The notes under the pieces are model-generated. The model saw nothing but the letters and a program-made list of their open reading frames with translations, was not told the DNA's origin and did not search any database. A stretch of 64,000 nt of DNA from an uncultured Butyricicoccus sp. (GTDB taxonomy: Bacteria > Bacillota > Clostridia > Oscillospirales > Butyricicoccaceae): assembly GCF_944381005.1 (NCBI RefSeq), contig NZ_CALWJM010000036.1, forward strand, positions 1-64,000, written 5' to 3'. Positions 8,804-19,028 of this stretch are shown piece by piece. The translations under genes and the position numbers were made by a program. The stretch's first letter is position 1, and each line of letters begins with the position of its first letter.

Positions 8804-10036
8804 ATGAAGAACCTCGCAAAGCGCTGGAACGACATTAGTCTAGTTAAGCGCATCATATGCGGCCTGATTGTTGGCATCCTGCTAGGCCTTACCGTCCCTC
8901 AGGCGTCCGCACTGTCTATTTTAGGTGACCTTTTTGTTGGCGCACTCAAAGCTGTCGCCCCATTGCTTGTATTATTCCTTGTCATGGCAGCGCTATCCAA
9001 GCATCAGGAAGGCAAACAAACCAATATGAAACATATTATTGGTTTATATCTCTTGGGAACCTTTCTGGCCGGTTTTATTGCCGTCATTGCCAGCTTTTTG
9101 TTCCCGCTGACACTTACTCTGGCAGAATCAACCTCTGACATTACACCGCCGGGCGGAATTGGTGAAGTTCTTCATACACTGATGATGAACCTAGTCGCCA
9201 ATCCCATCGACGCACTGGCCAATGCCAACTATATTGGTATTCTTGCATGGGCGGTTCTGCTTGGTATCGCACTGCGCAAGGCACCAAATGGCGTGAAAAC
9301 TGCAATTGACGCTGTTGCCGAGGCATTTTCCCAGATTGTCCGCTGGATTATCAGTTGTGCCCCCTTCGGCGTTATGGGTCTAGTCTTTACCACCATCTCA
9401 AAACAGGGCATTGACTCGTTGCTTAGCTATGGTAAACTTATCTGCTTGTTGGTTGGCACAATGGCGTTTGTCGCTTTTGTGGTCAATCCCATTATCGTTT
9501 TCATTGGTATCCGCAAAAACCCTTATCCGCTTGTACTGAAATGCCTGAAAGACAGTGGTATTACCGCTTTCTTCACCCGTTCTTCGGCAGCAAATATCCC
9601 AGTGAACATGCGTCTCTGCGCCGAACTTGGCCTGAACAAAGACACCTATGCGGTATCCATCCCCCTAGGCTCTACCATCAACATGGGTGGCGCTGCGGTC
9701 ACGATTTCTATTTTGGCATTGGCTGCCGCTCATACACTGGGGATTCAGGTCGATTTTGCTTCCGCAGTCGTGCTCAGTCTGCTTTCTGCTGTTTCTGCCT
9801 GCGGTGCATCGGGCGTTGCCGGTGGCTCTCTGTTGCTTGTTCCGCTGGCATGTAGCTTATTCGGTATCCCCAACGACATCGCCATGCAGGTTGTCGGCGT
9901 TGGCTTTATCGTTGGCGTAATTCAAGATTCTTGCGAAACCGCTATCAATTCTTCTACCGATGTGCTCTATACGGCTGTTGCTGAGCTATCTCAGCGCAGA
10001 AAACAATCGTATGGAAAAATGCAAGAATCTCTGTAA
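8804..10036 (+). CDS. sstT: Serine/threonine:Na+ symporter SstT
   Basis: A 410-residue membrane transporter of the DAACS superfamily, closest to SstT. It begins with the SstT-like [21 protein letters not shown], and holds [14 protein letters not shown] and the NMGGAA motif where glutamate carriers have NMDGT, plus [21 protein letters not shown] near the end. SstT takes up L-serine and L-threonine with Na+. The ribosome-binding site (GGGAG) is rather far from the ATG (about 14 bases). It is monocistronic, ending at a strong bidirectional terminator that it shares with the riboflavin operon. Confidence 0.93.
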   Translation: MKNLAKRWNDISLVKRIICGLIVGILLGLTVPQASALSILGDLFVGALKAVAPLLVLFLVMAALSKHQEGKQTNMKHIIGLYLLGTFLAGFIAVIASFLFPLTLTLAESTSDITPPGGIGEVLHTLMMNLVANPIDALANANYIGILAWAVLLGIALRKAPNGVKTAIDAVAEAFSQIVRWIISCAPFGVMGLVFTTISKQGIDSLLSYGKLICLLVGTMAFVAFVVNPIIVFIGIRKNPYPLVLKCLKDSGITAFFTRSSAANIPVNMRLCAELGLNKDTYAVSIPLGSTINMGGAAVTISILALAAAHTLGIQVDFASAVVLSLLSAVSACGASGVAGGSLLLVPLACSLFGIPNDIAMQVVGVGFIVGVIQDSCETAINSSTDVLYTAVAELSQRRKQSYGKMQESL

Positions 10037-10059
10037 ACCTACTGCTTCACTTCATAAAC

Positions 10060-10097
10060 AAAAAGTCCTGCTGTTATGATAACAGCAGGACTTTTTT
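10060..10097. terminator. Bidirectional terminator between sstT and the rib operon
   Basis: Near-perfect arms AAAAAGTCCTGCTGTTA and complement, with a 3-base loop and A/T tails on both sides. It serves two convergent units. Confidence 0.9.
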
Positions 10098-10113
10098 CTT
10101 GTGTCAATCGGCT

Positions 10114-10581
10114 TTACTTGGACAATTCACGAACCAGATTGACCATCTCAATCGCGCTGCATGCACAGTCAAATCCTTTATTGCCTGCCTTCGTGCCTGC
10201 TCGCTCAATCGCCTGTTCAATCGTATCGGTGGTCAGAACACCAAACAATACCGGAATGCCAGAAGCCAGCGAAACTTGTGCAATTCCCTTGGAAACCTCT
10301 GCACAAACATAGTCATAGTGGCTGGTGCTGCCACGAATGACCGCACCCAGACAAATTACAGCGTCGTATTTGCCGCTGTTCGCCATCTTGGACGCAATCA
10401 ACGGAATTTCAAATGCTCCCGGCACCCATGCAACCGAAATATCATCTTGTAAAACGTCGTGACGGGTCAAACCGTCCAAAGCACCTTCCAATAGCTTTCC
10501 GGTGATGAACTCGTTAAATCTTGCGGCTACAATGCCGACTTTTATGCCTTTTGCGGTCAGTTTTCCTTCAAATGTGTTCAT
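10114..10581 (-). CDS. ribH: 6,7-dimethyl-8-ribityllumazine synthase
   Basis: A 155-residue RibH of normal length. It condenses 5-amino-6-ribitylaminouracil with 3,4-dihydroxy-2-butanone 4-phosphate, the step before riboflavin synthase, as a cytoplasmic icosahedral or pentameric complex. Family segments are [10 protein letters not shown], the substrate loop [24 protein letters not shown] with the catalytic His, and [12 protein letters not shown]. It is the last gene of the riboflavin operon, 31 bases after ribBA, with its own GGAAAGGA site. Confidence 0.97.
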   Translation of the reverse strand: MNTFEGKLTAKGIKVGIVAARFNEFITGKLLEGALDGLTRHDVLQDDISVAWVPGAFEIPLIASKMANSGKYDAVICLGAVIRGSTSHYDYVCAEVSKGIAQVSLASGIPVLFGVLTTDTIEQAIERAGTKAGNKGFDCACSAIEMVNLVRELSK

Positions 10582-10612
10582 TGCTGTGCATCCTTTCCTG
10601 TATTATATAAAA

Positions 10613-11806
10613 TCAATAATTTAAAATATGTCCCATGCGTTGCTGTTTGGTCTTGAGATAGAACAGGTCATGCGCGGTTGCCGCTACCTGAATGGGCACA
10701 CGCTCCACGATTTCCACGCCAAATCCATCTAGCCCATATACTTTTTCCGGATTATTGGTTAAAAGCCGCAATTCCTTTGCGCCAAGGTCTTGCAAAATCT
10801 GAGCGCCAATCCAATATTCCCGTAAATCCGGTGCAAATCCCAGCTTTACATTGGCTTCTACTGTATCAAACCCTTTTTGCTGCAATTCATAGGCTTTCAA
10901 CTTGTTAATCAAGCCAATGCCGCGCCCTTCCTGACGCATGTAAAGCAAAATGCCACGCCCTTCGCGCTCAATCTGCGTTAGAGCTGCCGCCAACTGCTGC
11001 CCACAATCACACCGCGCAGAACCAAAAACATCACCAGTCAGACATTCTGAATGGACACGGCACAATAAATTCTTTCCGTCCCCAATCTCTCCTTTGACCA
11101 ATGCTACATGATGTTCTCCGGTCAAGTCGTTAATATATCCATATATCTGAAAGGTTCCGAACTTTGTCGGCATATCTGCACACGCTTCCCGCACGACATG
11201 CTTGTCATGCCGCCGACAATAGTCCTGCAAGTCCCGAATGGTAATAAAGGTGATTCCCCATGTTTGCGCCAGCTTACGCAGTTCTTCGCCGCGCATCATC
11301 GTGCCATCTTCCCGCATAATCTCACAGCACAAGCCACATTCAGGCAAACCTGCCAGCCGCATCAAATCCACGGTTGCTTCGGTATGACCGGGACGGGTGA
11401 GCACACCACCACGACGGGCAATCAGCGGAAATACATGCCCCGGCCGCCTGAAATCTTCGGGCTTGCTGTCAATGTCCACGCACATACGGCAGGTATATCC
11501 GCGTTCTTCGGCTGAAATACCGGTTGTTGTTTTCACATGGTCAATCGAAACAGTAAACGCGGTCTGATGGTTGTCAGTGTTCACGGCAACCATAGGGTCA
11601 AGCCCCAACCGGCGGGCAATTTCTTCACTCATCGGCGTGCAAATTAAACCCTTTGCATAAGTTGCCATGAAATTGACATTTTCTGTCGTTGCAAATCGTG
11701 CCGAACAAATCATATCGCCTTCATTTTCTCGCGTCTCGTCGTCGGTCACAAAAATAATTTTTCCCTGTCGCAGGTCTTCCAACGCCTGCTCAATGGTATG
11801 AGCCAT
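10613..11806 (-). CDS. ribBA: Bifunctional DHBP synthase / GTP cyclohydrolase II
   Basis: A 397-residue fusion that opens both branches of riboflavin synthesis. The N-terminal half makes 3,4-dihydroxy-2-butanone 4-phosphate from ribulose 5-phosphate, with the acidic motif [10 protein letters not shown] (22-31) and [11 protein letters not shown]. The C-terminal half hydrolyses GTP, with the zinc motif [18 protein letters not shown] and RQEGRGIGL. The frame stays open further upstream into ribE, but the start at 11806 is preferred: GAGGAG stands 8 bases before it and the protein begins at the conserved [13 protein letters not shown]. Confidence 0.96.
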   Translation of the reverse strand: MAHTIEQALEDLRQGKIIFVTDDETRENEGDMICSARFATTENVNFMATYAKGLICTPMSEEIARRLGLDPMVAVNTDNHQTAFTVSIDHVKTTTGISAEERGYTCRMCVDIDSKPEDFRRPGHVFPLIARRGGVLTRPGHTEATVDLMRLAGLPECGLCCEIMREDGTMMRGEELRKLAQTWGITFITIRDLQDYCRRHDKHVVREACADMPTKFGTFQIYGYINDLTGEHHVALVKGEIGDGKNLLCRVHSECLTGDVFGSARCDCGQQLAAALTQIEREGRGILLYMRQEGRGIGLINKLKAYELQQKGFDTVEANVKLGFAPDLREYWIGAQILQDLGAKELRLLTNNPEKVYGLDGFGVEIVERVPIQVAATAHDLFYLKTKQQRMGHILNY

Positions 11807-11820
11807 AAAAAACACTCCTC

Positions 11821-12453
11821 TTAAAACCCGCAACGGGTTAGAAATTCGGCTGTCACGCCTGTCTGATGCGCTCCAAGCAATTTTTCGACATATTTTCCAA
11901 TACAATCGGTTTCCAAATTTACCGTTTGCCCTTCTTTTCGGTACATAAGCGTTGTTTCCGCTTGCGTATGCGGAATAATGGACACCGAAAAGTCATGTGC
12001 TGTCACATCTGCCACGGTTAAACTAATGCCATCTATGGCAATCGACCCTTTTTCCACAATATAACGCAATAACGCTGGTGGCGGTGCAATGGTGTACCAC
12101 ACCGCATTTCCTTCCGGCCGAATGCGCGTGATGGTTCCGGTTCCGTCAATATGCCCCGATACAATATGACCGCCAAAACGCCCATTGGCCGACATTGCAC
12201 GCTCTAAATTCACCGGACTTCCCGATTTTAACTGTCCAAGCGCCGAGCGTTTCAGCGTTTCTGGCATCACATCTGCCGTAAAAGACTGGGAGGAAAAGCT
12301 AGTTACAGTCAAGCACACGCCGCATACTGCAATACTATCTCCGACTTTCACATCCTCCAGCACTTGTTTTGCTTCAATCGTCAAAACGGCTGTGCGCGCT
12401 CCGTGCACAATCCGTTGCACTCGTCCGACTTCCTCTATGATTCCGGTAAACAT
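11821..12453 (-). CDS. ribE: Riboflavin synthase, alpha subunit
   Basis: A 210-residue protein that disproportionates two lumazine molecules into riboflavin and the pyrimidine precursor. It has the two tandem lumazine-binding barrels of the family, opening [12 protein letters not shown] and repeating at [23 protein letters not shown] and [14 protein letters not shown] are the matching segments of each barrel. It overlaps the end of ribD by 19 bases, which points to coupled translation. Confidence 0.96.
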   Translation of the reverse strand: MFTGIIEEVGRVQRIVHGARTAVLTIEAKQVLEDVKVGDSIAVCGVCLTVTSFSSQSFTADVMPETLKRSALGQLKSGSPVNLERAMSANGRFGGHIVSGHIDGTGTITRIRPEGNAVWYTIAPPPALLRYIVEKGSIAIDGISLTVADVTAHDFSVSIIPHTQAETTLMYRKEGQTVNLETDCIGKYVEKLLGAHQTGVTAEFLTRCGF

Positions 12454-13547
12454 GAAATAACCTCGCTTTCAAACAGAAAATCGTCTCCAAATGCGGTAAT
12501 ATGTGGCTCAGTCAATCGAAAGGCTTGATTGGGATGGTCTACGCCCAATCCCCCAATGGGGCTTTTTGCCTGCTCACCACCAAATAATTTGGGTGCAATA
12601 TACGCCTGTACGCGATGAATCACGCCGGCTTGCAATGCCGACCAATTCAATGTTGCCCCTCCTTCAACCAATACACTATCAATGCCACGTTGTCCCAACT
12701 GCTGCATCAAAATCTGTAAATCAACATGCCCGTTTTTCGCTGGAATGGTCAACACTTCACAGCCCGCTGCCTGATAAGGTTGTGTGTGCGTTCCCTGCTC
12801 CACACAGGTTGCCAGAATGGTCGGTATCTCTTGCGCAGTTTGGACAACACGCGCCGTCAACGGTGTGCGCAGCTTACTATCACAGATAATCCGAATTGGA
12901 TTGCGTCCACCTTGCAAGCGGCAGGTCAAAAGCGGGTCATCTGTGCAAACCGTGCCGACACCGACCATAATAGCAGCATAGCGGTTGCGGTCACGATGCA
13001 CTTGCTCTCTTGCAGCTTCACCTGTAATCCATTGCGATGCACCTGTATGGGTTGCAATTTTGCCATCCAGCGTCATAGCATACTTTAAAATTCCATATGG
13101 CGTTTTATGTTGAATAAAATGAAAAAATGGGGCGTTTAACTGGTCACACGCTTGCTTTTCAACCCCTTCTATCACAGAAATTCCATGTTCGCGTAAAATT
13201 TCTACTCCTTTGCCTGCAACCAATGGATTCGGGTCAGATGAACCAATGACCACTTTGGATATCCCAGCTTGTAAAATTGCATCGGTACAAGGCGGTGTTT
13301 TGCCATGGTGACAACAAGGCTCTAACGTGACATAAAGGGTGGCGTGTTCGGGTGACTCCTTGCACTGTGCCAGTGCATTACGTTCGGCATGAAGCCCGCC
13401 AAATTTTTCATGCCAGCCTTGCCCAATGACGCGCCCTTCTTTGACAATAACCGCGCCTACCATTGGATTAGGATTGACTTGTCCTGCACCGCGTTGTGCG
13501 AGTTGCAGCGCCAATCGCATAAACTGATTATCCTCACAGATTTGCAT
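12435..13547 (-). CDS. ribD: Bifunctional diaminohydroxyphosphoribosylaminopyrimidine deaminase / reductase
   Basis: A 370-residue protein, the first gene of the rib operon. The N-terminal deaminase domain has the zinc site HAERNAL and PCCHHGKTPPC. The C-terminal reductase domain starts near residue 145 (PYGILKYAMTLDGKIAT), with ASQWITG and the NADPH-related LVEGGATLNWSAL. It carries out the second and third steps after GTP cyclohydrolase II. It is controlled by the FMN riboswitch about 155 bases upstream. Confidence 0.96.
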   Translation of the reverse strand: MQICEDNQFMRLALQLAQRGAGQVNPNPMVGAVIVKEGRVIGQGWHEKFGGLHAERNALAQCKESPEHATLYVTLEPCCHHGKTPPCTDAILQAGISKVVIGSSDPNPLVAGKGVEILREHGISVIEGVEKQACDQLNAPFFHFIQHKTPYGILKYAMTLDGKIATHTGASQWITGEAAREQVHRDRNRYAAIMVGVGTVCTDDPLLTCRLQGGRNPIRIICDSKLRTPLTARVVQTAQEIPTILATCVEQGTHTQPYQAAGCEVLTIPAKNGHVDLQILMQQLGQRGIDSVLVEGGATLNWSALQAGVIHRVQAYIAPKLFGGEQAKSPIGGLGVDHPNQAFRLTEPHITAFGDDFLFESEVISCLPES

Positions 13548-13570
13548 AAAGCGTACCCCATTTCAAAAAA

Positions 13571-13598
13571 ATTGCCCAGAACATTTGTTCAGGGCAAT
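13571..13598 (-). terminator. Second terminator-like hairpin before ribD
   Basis: On the minus strand TTGCCCTGAACA and its near-complement TGTTCTGGGCAA form a stem followed by seven T. It follows the first riboswitch terminator and lies 24 bases before the ribD start codon. Its 5' arm contains TGCCCTGAA, an exact complement of part of the aptamer's 5' strand. Confidence 0.65.
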
Positions 13599-13630
13599 TT
13601 TCCAAAACCATATTTCTTATCACGAAAAAT

Positions 13631-13655
13631 GCCCTGGAATATAAAATTCCAGGGC
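13631..13655 (-). terminator. FMN riboswitch expression-platform terminator
   Basis: Perfect 10-bp arms GCCCTGGAAT and complement with a 5-base loop, followed by ATTTTT on the minus strand. It lies about 45 bases after the aptamer, as expected for FMN-triggered transcription termination. Confidence 0.85.
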
Positions 13656-13700
13656 AAAACAATCACAAAAGAAACGGACATAACATTCCGTATGGTATTC

Positions 13701-13807
13701 ATCTTCTTTCATCCAGACTATACGGTCGGCTTCGGAGTTACACCGAATCATGCCTTTCGGCTCGTGGGCTATACCACCGGTAGGGAATTTCACCCTGCCC
13801 TGAAGAT
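13701..13807 (-). promoter_or_regulatory. FMN riboswitch (RFN element)
   Basis: On the minus strand the conserved RFN blocks appear in order: closing stem ATCTTC/GAAGAT, AGGGTGAAATTCCCTACCGG, GGTATAGCCCACGAG, GATTCGGTGTAACTCCGAAG, CCGACCGTATAGTCTGGATG. FMN binding is expected to favour the downstream terminators and shut off ribD-ribE-ribBA-ribH. Confidence 0.96.
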
Positions 13808-13829
13808 GCAATATTGATTTATTGAGGTC

Positions 13830-13859
13830 AGTATACGCCCCTCTTGCTTCTCTTGTCAA
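13830..13859 (-). promoter_or_regulatory. Promoter of the riboflavin operon
   Basis: Minus-strand TTGACA (13854-13859), an 18-bp spacer, and TATACT (13830-13835). It places the RNA start just before the FMN aptamer. Confidence 0.8.
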
Positions 13860-13908
13860 GTATTATTTGATAAATTTAGCATAACAAAATCATTTTTTGT
13901 CGATATGT

Positions 13909-13951
13909 AAAACAGGCACATTGCGCAATAATCGCACAATGTGCCTGTTTT
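13909..13951 (-). terminator. Terminator after the first chemoreceptor gene
   Basis: Long arms AAAACAGGCACATTG and complement around a short AT loop, just after the chemoreceptor stop codon. Confidence 0.8.
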
Positions 13952-13992
13952 AGTAGTTTCGTTATTCTTTAAACCTCAAAATATATTATATT

Positions 13993-15984
13993 TTACTCTT
14001 GTGTTGTATCATCTTCGCGATACAAGGTAAAATTCTGAACCAGCGATTTAAGCATATCTGCCTGACCAGACAATTCTTCACTTGCGGCAGCCGACTGTTC
14101 TGCTGTCGCAGAGTTGGTCTGCACAACGCTGGAAATTTGGTCGATACCCTGTGTAATCTGAGAGATAGAATCTCGCTGTTGCTGTACGGCTTCCGAAACT
14201 TTATCCATACTGGAAACCGCTTGTTCGGCCGAAGTCAACACGTTTTCGACCGTCGAAGTGACCTTTTCCATCATCTTTGCACCATCTTGCACGGCAACAA
14301 CCGATTTTTCAATCAGTTCCTTCGTCGCCTTAGCCGCTTGGTCAGACTTAGAGGCCAGATTGCGCACTTCATCTGCAACAACGGCAAAGCCCTTACCGGC
14401 TTCGCCAGCTCGCGCCGCCTCTACCGCTGCATTCAAAGCCAAAATGTTTGTCTGGAATGCAATATCTTCAATCGTAGAAATAATCTTGCTAATTTCCTTT
14501 GAAGAATCGGAAATATTATGCATAATATTGTTCAAAGTCAGAATACATTCGTCACTTTCCTGCAACTCAGCTCCAGCTTTATCGACTTCTCTCTTTGTAG
14601 ACAATGCCATTTCGGCAGTCTTTTGGCTGTATGCAGCGATTTCATTGACCGTTGCAGACAATTCTTGGACTGCACTTGCTTGTTCGGTCGCCCCCTGCGC
14701 CAATGCTTGCGACCCCATTGCAACCTGATTGGAGCCAGCTGCTACCTGCTCGGCTGCAACATGAATTTGGGATAAAATTTCACTTAAACCATGTGTAATC
14801 TTGTTAATCGCAGGCAGGAGCTGCTGATAATCGCCGATATAATATTGGATGTTTTTCGAACGTACATTAAAGTTGCCTTCTGACATCTTATTGAGCAAAT
14901 ACTGAATATCACCAATCAGACCTTGCAAGGTTCTCATGATATGGGATGTTTCGCGCACCAAATGTCCGGTTTCATCCTTTGTCTTAATTTGTGGAGTCGG
15001 GGTGTTTAAATCGCCCTGCGCCAACAGCGAAATGCGGCGTACACACAATTCAATCGGATTACCAATCGAAACCGCCAGACGGATAGAGATAAAAAGACCA
15101 ATTATAATGGAAACCACAATCAAAGCAATGGTTGCAATGGCTCCACGGTATACCGGCCCCATTAAATCAGATTTTGGAACACTTAATCCCAAGCTCCAAC
15201 CATCGGTTCCGGAAATTGGTGCATAGGCAAACAGTTTGTCTACTCCATCAATAGCATATTCACCGATACCACTTTCTCCCGCACGCATTTTTTCATGATA
15301 GCTTGCCAGCTTTTGCAGAGAAGCATCGCTTTTCGCTTCTTCTTCAATATTTTCGTTGCATACTCGTTCAGCGTTCGGGTCTGCGATTGTGTTGCCATCC
15401 TTATCAATAATATATGGCACGCTATTTTTTGTAATATGTACACTGGCCATGATATCATTGAGGAAATTTTCGTCCGGAACGAAATAAACGACTCCAACCA
15501 CAGTGGTATCGGGAATACCGTCCTGCCAAAGAGGGCCTGCCACAATCACAGTTAACTCATTGGTTACTGCACTTCGAACCGGCGTAGAGACATAACATTC
15601 TCCCTGCATTGCATATTGAAAGTAATCTCGGTCTGCATAATTATTGCCATCAAACAGGCTATTACCAGACACATCCAACAAGTTGCCTCGTGTCATGCCA
15701 TATTCTTCAGCATATACATTAATCAGTTGCTCTTTCTCGGCAACTGTCGTCGCAGGATTACTCAACTGTACCATGGTTCCGGTCGCTTGTGCGACTTCTT
15801 CATATGACTTCAATTCTGATTGAATTCGGTCTGCTGTAACCTGCGCAGTGCCTTCCATGGAGGTCTGAACCATGTCAATTGAACTGGTAAAGTTCATAAA
15901 AATGCTGACACTACCCAGTACAAACATGCTGATTACAATCGTTGCTACCATACCTAGTAGTATTTTACTTTTTATCGTTTTCAT
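13993..15984 (-). CDS. Methyl-accepting chemotaxis protein (dCache type)
   Basis: A 663-residue transmembrane chemoreceptor. TM1 is about residues 8-28. An extracytoplasmic double-Cache-like sensor runs about 35-275 ([20 protein letters not shown] is typical), TM2 about 285-305, HAMP about 306-360, and the signalling coiled coil about 400-655. The hairpin tip [20 protein letters not shown] and [10 protein letters not shown] is the CheA/CheW contact. There is no C-terminal CheR-binding pentapeptide. Cache sensors bind small ligands such as amino acids or organic acids; the ligand here is unknown. Single gene, with a GAGGAAA site before the ATG. Confidence 0.94.
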   Translation of the reverse strand: MKTIKSKILLGMVATIVISMFVLGSVSIFMNFTSSIDMVQTSMEGTAQVTADRIQSELKSYEEVAQATGTMVQLSNPATTVAEKEQLINVYAEEYGMTRGNLLDVSGNSLFDGNNYADRDYFQYAMQGECYVSTPVRSAVTNELTVIVAGPLWQDGIPDTTVVGVVYFVPDENFLNDIMASVHITKNSVPYIIDKDGNTIADPNAERVCNENIEEEAKSDASLQKLASYHEKMRAGESGIGEYAIDGVDKLFAYAPISGTDGWSLGLSVPKSDLMGPVYRGAIATIALIVVSIIIGLFISIRLAVSIGNPIELCVRRISLLAQGDLNTPTPQIKTKDETGHLVRETSHIMRTLQGLIGDIQYLLNKMSEGNFNVRSKNIQYYIGDYQQLLPAINKITHGLSEILSQIHVAAEQVAAGSNQVAMGSQALAQGATEQASAVQELSATVNEIAAYSQKTAEMALSTKREVDKAGAELQESDECILTLNNIMHNISDSSKEISKIISTIEDIAFQTNILALNAAVEAARAGEAGKGFAVVADEVRNLASKSDQAAKATKELIEKSVVAVQDGAKMMEKVTSTVENVLTSAEQAVSSMDKVSEAVQQQRDSISQITQGIDQISSVVQTNSATAEQSAAASEELSGQADMLKSLVQNFTLYREDDTTQE

Positions 15985-16121
15985 TGGTTTCCTCTTCTTT
16001 CGTTGATATATTTATCATACCATAATACGACCGATAAATATAGACATTTTTTGCAAAAAATGAATAATATTTGTATCTTTTCAACCAATTATATCTTTTT
16101 TTGCTCTATTTTTCCGAAAAC

Positions 16122-16155
16122 AAATAGAGCCGCTTTTCTATTGCGGCTCCGATTT
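16122..16155 (-). terminator. Terminator after the D-Ala-D-Ala carboxypeptidase gene
   Basis: Outer arms ACAAAT/ATTTGT and inner arms AGCCGC/GCGGCT form an interrupted stem with T-rich flanks, adjoining the carboxypeptidase stop codon. Confidence 0.65.
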
Positions 16156-16160
16156 GTTTT

Positions 16161-17627
16161 TTACGCAACTCGTAAATCAGCCTTGAGCTGTGTTTCGCTT
16201 ATCTGTTCATTTCCAATATACACGGTTAATTCATAGCGTCCATCTTGCGGCGCAATCCAGTCAAAATCCACGGTTCCATAACCGTTTTGTAACGTCACGC
16301 TCTGCGGAGCATCCAAAACCATATCTCCGTTTAATTCCCACTGTACAGGTACTGTAATCTCTGGTAAATTGGCTGTACTTGTAACATCTGCGCGAATCGT
16401 CACAACTTTGCCGGGATAAATGTCAGCCCGTTCCAAGTTCAAGGAAGCATCCAAATTTAATTCTACTGGTGCAACCTGTAATTCTGTCTGTACCGAACGT
16501 GTTGTTCCATCCGGCATGGTCAGCGACAATCGAATTTGTGCGGTCGTCGTCTCAAGTGTATCCAATGTATATTCTAATGTAGTTGTTTTTCCATTTGTGA
16601 CCTGAAAATAACTGTTTCCATATCCGGCAACTGGTTCATCATTTACATACCATTGGGCGTTCGTAATATAGGGTGCTGATACCCCTGTCAACTGCGCAGT
16701 CACTTGAAATGGTTCAAACGGTCGTACTTCATTGGGCTGAGCTATAATTGCAAGCGCGGTGGTCTGTCGTGAAGCATCACGCTTTGCAATTTCTGCAAAG
16801 CCATAATCCAACAACTGTCGAGAATCTTGAAATCTCTGTGCGTCACTGGTAGATTTCATAACAACTGAAATTACTCTGCGTCCATTGCGCTCGGCTGTTG
16901 TTGTAACACAATATCCCGCCTGTGAAATCGTACCGGTTTTGAAACCATCCAAACCTTCATATGGCTCCATTGTATTCAACAAATGGTTGGTATTGTTATA
17001 CCATTTTCCATTAAAAGAAACACCACTTTTAGAAGTGATTCGCAAGATATCGGGATAATCTTCCAAAAAACGGCGAGTCAACATGGCCTGTGAACGCGGT
17101 GTAATATAATTCACCCGTGCGCCATGACAATTATAATACGTTGCACTTAATCCAAGCGTCTTGGCAGTTTGATTCATGCGCTCAACAAATGCACTTTCAC
17201 TGCCGCTGATATGTTCTGCCATCGCAATACAAGATGCACTCGCTGAAGGAATCATAATCAAGTGCATCAAAGTATCTACGGTGTAGGTCTTTCCTTCTGT
17301 CAGCGGAACTGCCATTGGATAGCTGCTATCCCGCGATTTTACGGCAACATTATGGCTAATAGAAATGGGTGTATCCCAAGATAACGTTCCTTTTTCCAAT
17401 TCTTGATAGACAATATAGGCTGTTAACACCTTTGTCATACTGGCAGGGACGCGCGCAACATCACCGTTATATTCATAGAGACATTCTCCGGTTTGTGCGT
17501 CCATGACAAATGCAGAAGCGGCGCGAATATCCAACGCACTGGCAGTCGGAACCAGAAATGTTATGCACATAATACTAACCAAAAGACAGGCAATCCCACG
17601 CATCAAATAAGTGATTTTCGGCTTCAC
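16161..17627 (-). CDS. D-alanyl-D-alanine carboxypeptidase, DacF/DacA-like
   Basis: A penicillin-binding-protein-type serine peptidase that trims the terminal D-Ala of peptidoglycan stems outside the membrane. From the GTG at 17627 (GAGGGG seven bases upstream; a TTG 27 bases earlier is also open) it has 488 residues, a signal peptide to about 31 (PTASA), SMTK (63-66) with the acylated serine, and KTG (230-232). The SxN motif is expected in IPSASASCIAMAE. It reads SAS (128-130), so the usual Asn appears to be Ser. Residues about 290-488 form two beta-rich, Ig-like regions, longer than the usual PBP5 C domain. Single-gene unit. Confidence 0.87.
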   Translation of the reverse strand: MKPKITYLMRGIACLLVSIMCITFLVPTASALDIRAASAFVMDAQTGECLYEYNGDVARVPASMTKVLTAYIVYQELEKGTLSWDTPISISHNVAVKSRDSSYPMAVPLTEGKTYTVDTLMHLIMIPSASASCIAMAEHISGSESAFVERMNQTAKTLGLSATYYNCHGARVNYITPRSQAMLTRRFLEDYPDILRITSKSGVSFNGKWYNNTNHLLNTMEPYEGLDGFKTGTISQAGYCVTTTAERNGRRVISVVMKSTSDAQRFQDSRQLLDYGFAEIAKRDASRQTTALAIIAQPNEVRPFEPFQVTAQLTGVSAPYITNAQWYVNDEPVAGYGNSYFQVTNGKTTTLEYTLDTLETTTAQIRLSLTMPDGTTRSVQTELQVAPVELNLDASLNLERADIYPGKVVTIRADVTSTANLPEITVPVQWELNGDMVLDAPQSVTLQNGYGTVDFDWIAPQDGRYELTVYIGNEQISETQLKADLRVA

Positions 17628-17674
17628 CTGATATCCCCTCTTTCTTGTTGACAATTTTACATCCTTACTTTTTT

Positions 17675-17703
17675 ATCATACCGGAAAAAAATATAAAAAT
17701 CAA
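17675..17703 (-). promoter_or_regulatory. Promoter of the carboxypeptidase gene
   Basis: Minus-strand TTGATT (17698-17703), 17 bp, TATGAT (17675-17680). Confidence 0.65.
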
Positions 17704-17825
17704 CAAAAATTGTATAATATGCTCAATTTTATCCCAAATATTTTGTTTTTATTTTGGTCATTTAGCCAAATTCATATATCCGCCCGTGTCCAAGCACGCC
17801 CCTTTTCTTTGACCTTACAATTTCA

Positions 17826-17854
17826 TTGCCTTTTTCTTTCTTTATGCGTATAAT
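17826..17854 (+). promoter_or_regulatory. Promoter of the ASKHA-like gene
   Basis: TTGCCT (17826-17831), 17-bp spacer, TATAAT (17849-17854), about 65 bases before the start codon. Confidence 0.65.
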
Positions 17855-17921
17855 ATCCATATAGTTTTTCATAAACCGTATTTCAAACCATATGTTTCTA
17901 ATAATCCAACGGTGATATTTT

Positions 17922-18989
17922 ATGATAAATCCTTTTGAAGAACAGGGATATTTACTACCACTTGCTTCACTCAATAATCTGCCTATTGCACCCACTGGCA
18001 TGACAGCAAAAGATGTTTGTTCTACAAATGCGGTTTTGCATCAAATCGCAGATTATTTGCATCTACCAAAAGATATTTCCGCCACGGATTGGCCCCTTCA
18101 CTTTGCAAAATCGCTCAAAATGCCCGCTACATCTGCGCAGGCTACCGCAGTTGTCGAACATATTGCGCAAAATCTATGCCAACTTCTTTGGACACTCAAA
18201 CAAGGTATCAATCATCCATCCATTCAAAACAGATATCCCAACTGGCATTCCGAACACTGGGCCTATTGGGCTTCTATTGACTGTATCCACTTGGCAGGTG
18301 GTCTGCTCAATGGTACATTGGGTACGGCTCTGCTTCCTATTTTACAAACCAAACTGCGTGCCTCAGCTCTTCCACAAATACATCTTTCTTTAGTGCGCTA
18401 TCCGGCCATCATTTCTCTGCTTGGCGCAGCAAAATATGCCAGTTGCTTGTGTGAGCGCGCGCTCATTTTTGATTTTGGGCACAGTTATATCAAACAGGGT
18501 TATTTTAGTCAATGCGATGGTAACTTGAAACTGCACACTTTTTGCCCAGTCCCTGCTCTTTATACACAATACGAATACGATACTTCCCAAGCCGAACGAC
18601 AAGCCGCAAAAAAACTATCTGATTTTATCATTCAAACGATTGTAAATCTCTTTCAAACGGTTACAGCGCAAGGCCTGCCCGTATGCAATACCATTATCAT
18701 TAGCATTGCGAACTATGTAAATAACGGACTTTTTGCTTCGCGCGCAGGATACGGCAAATTGAATCTTGTCTACATGCCTTACTCGGATTTTTTATCCGAT
18801 GCACTGTTTGAATCAACCGGTCAGAGATTCAACATTGAATTTCTGCATGATGGTACCGCTGGCGCATATGCTGCACAAAATCATCCGTTACAGCACGAAG
18901 CATTTATTGCAATGGGCACTTCTCTTTCGGTAGGATTTCCTTCTTCTCAAATGGATTTTGATTTTCCCTGTGAGATAATAAATGAATAA
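17922..18989 (+). CDS. Uncharacterised ASKHA-fold (actin/hexokinase-like) protein
   Basis: A 355-residue cytoplasmic protein not assigned to a named family. Features suggesting the actin-Hsp70-sugar kinase fold are a phosphate-1-like strand-turn (LIFDFGHSYIKQGYF, about 182-196), a central HDGTAGAYA with an acidic residue in the place of the ROK/hexokinase catalytic loop, and a late phosphate-2-like turn (AMGTSLSVGFP). The first third is helical and His/Trp-rich with no motif I know. It could be a ROK-type kinase relative or a non-enzymatic actin-like protein. The ribosome-binding site is weak (GGTGAT). Monocistronic and convergent with the BRCT gene. Confidence 0.6.
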   Translation: MINPFEEQGYLLPLASLNNLPIAPTGMTAKDVCSTNAVLHQIADYLHLPKDISATDWPLHFAKSLKMPATSAQATAVVEHIAQNLCQLLWTLKQGINHPSIQNRYPNWHSEHWAYWASIDCIHLAGGLLNGTLGTALLPILQTKLRASALPQIHLSLVRYPAIISLLGAAKYASCLCERALIFDFGHSYIKQGYFSQCDGNLKLHTFCPVPALYTQYEYDTSQAERQAAKKLSDFIIQTIVNLFQTVTAQGLPVCNTIIISIANYVNNGLFASRAGYGKLNLVYMPYSDFLSDALFESTGQRFNIEFLHDGTAGAYAAQNHPLQHEAFIAMGTSLSVGFPSSQMDFDFPCEIINE

Positions 18990-19028
18990 CAAAAAACGAC
19001 CTTTTCTCTAAAGAATTGGTCGTTTTTT
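18990..19028. terminator. Bidirectional terminator between convergent genes
   Basis: Arms AAAAAACGACC and complement around a 17-base loop, placed between the ASKHA-like and BRCT genes and reaching the BRCT stop codon. Confidence 0.75.

Noticed and set aside
11807..11905. An N-terminal extension of RibBA
   Set aside because: It lies inside the end of ribE and bypasses the GAGGAG site at the accepted start.
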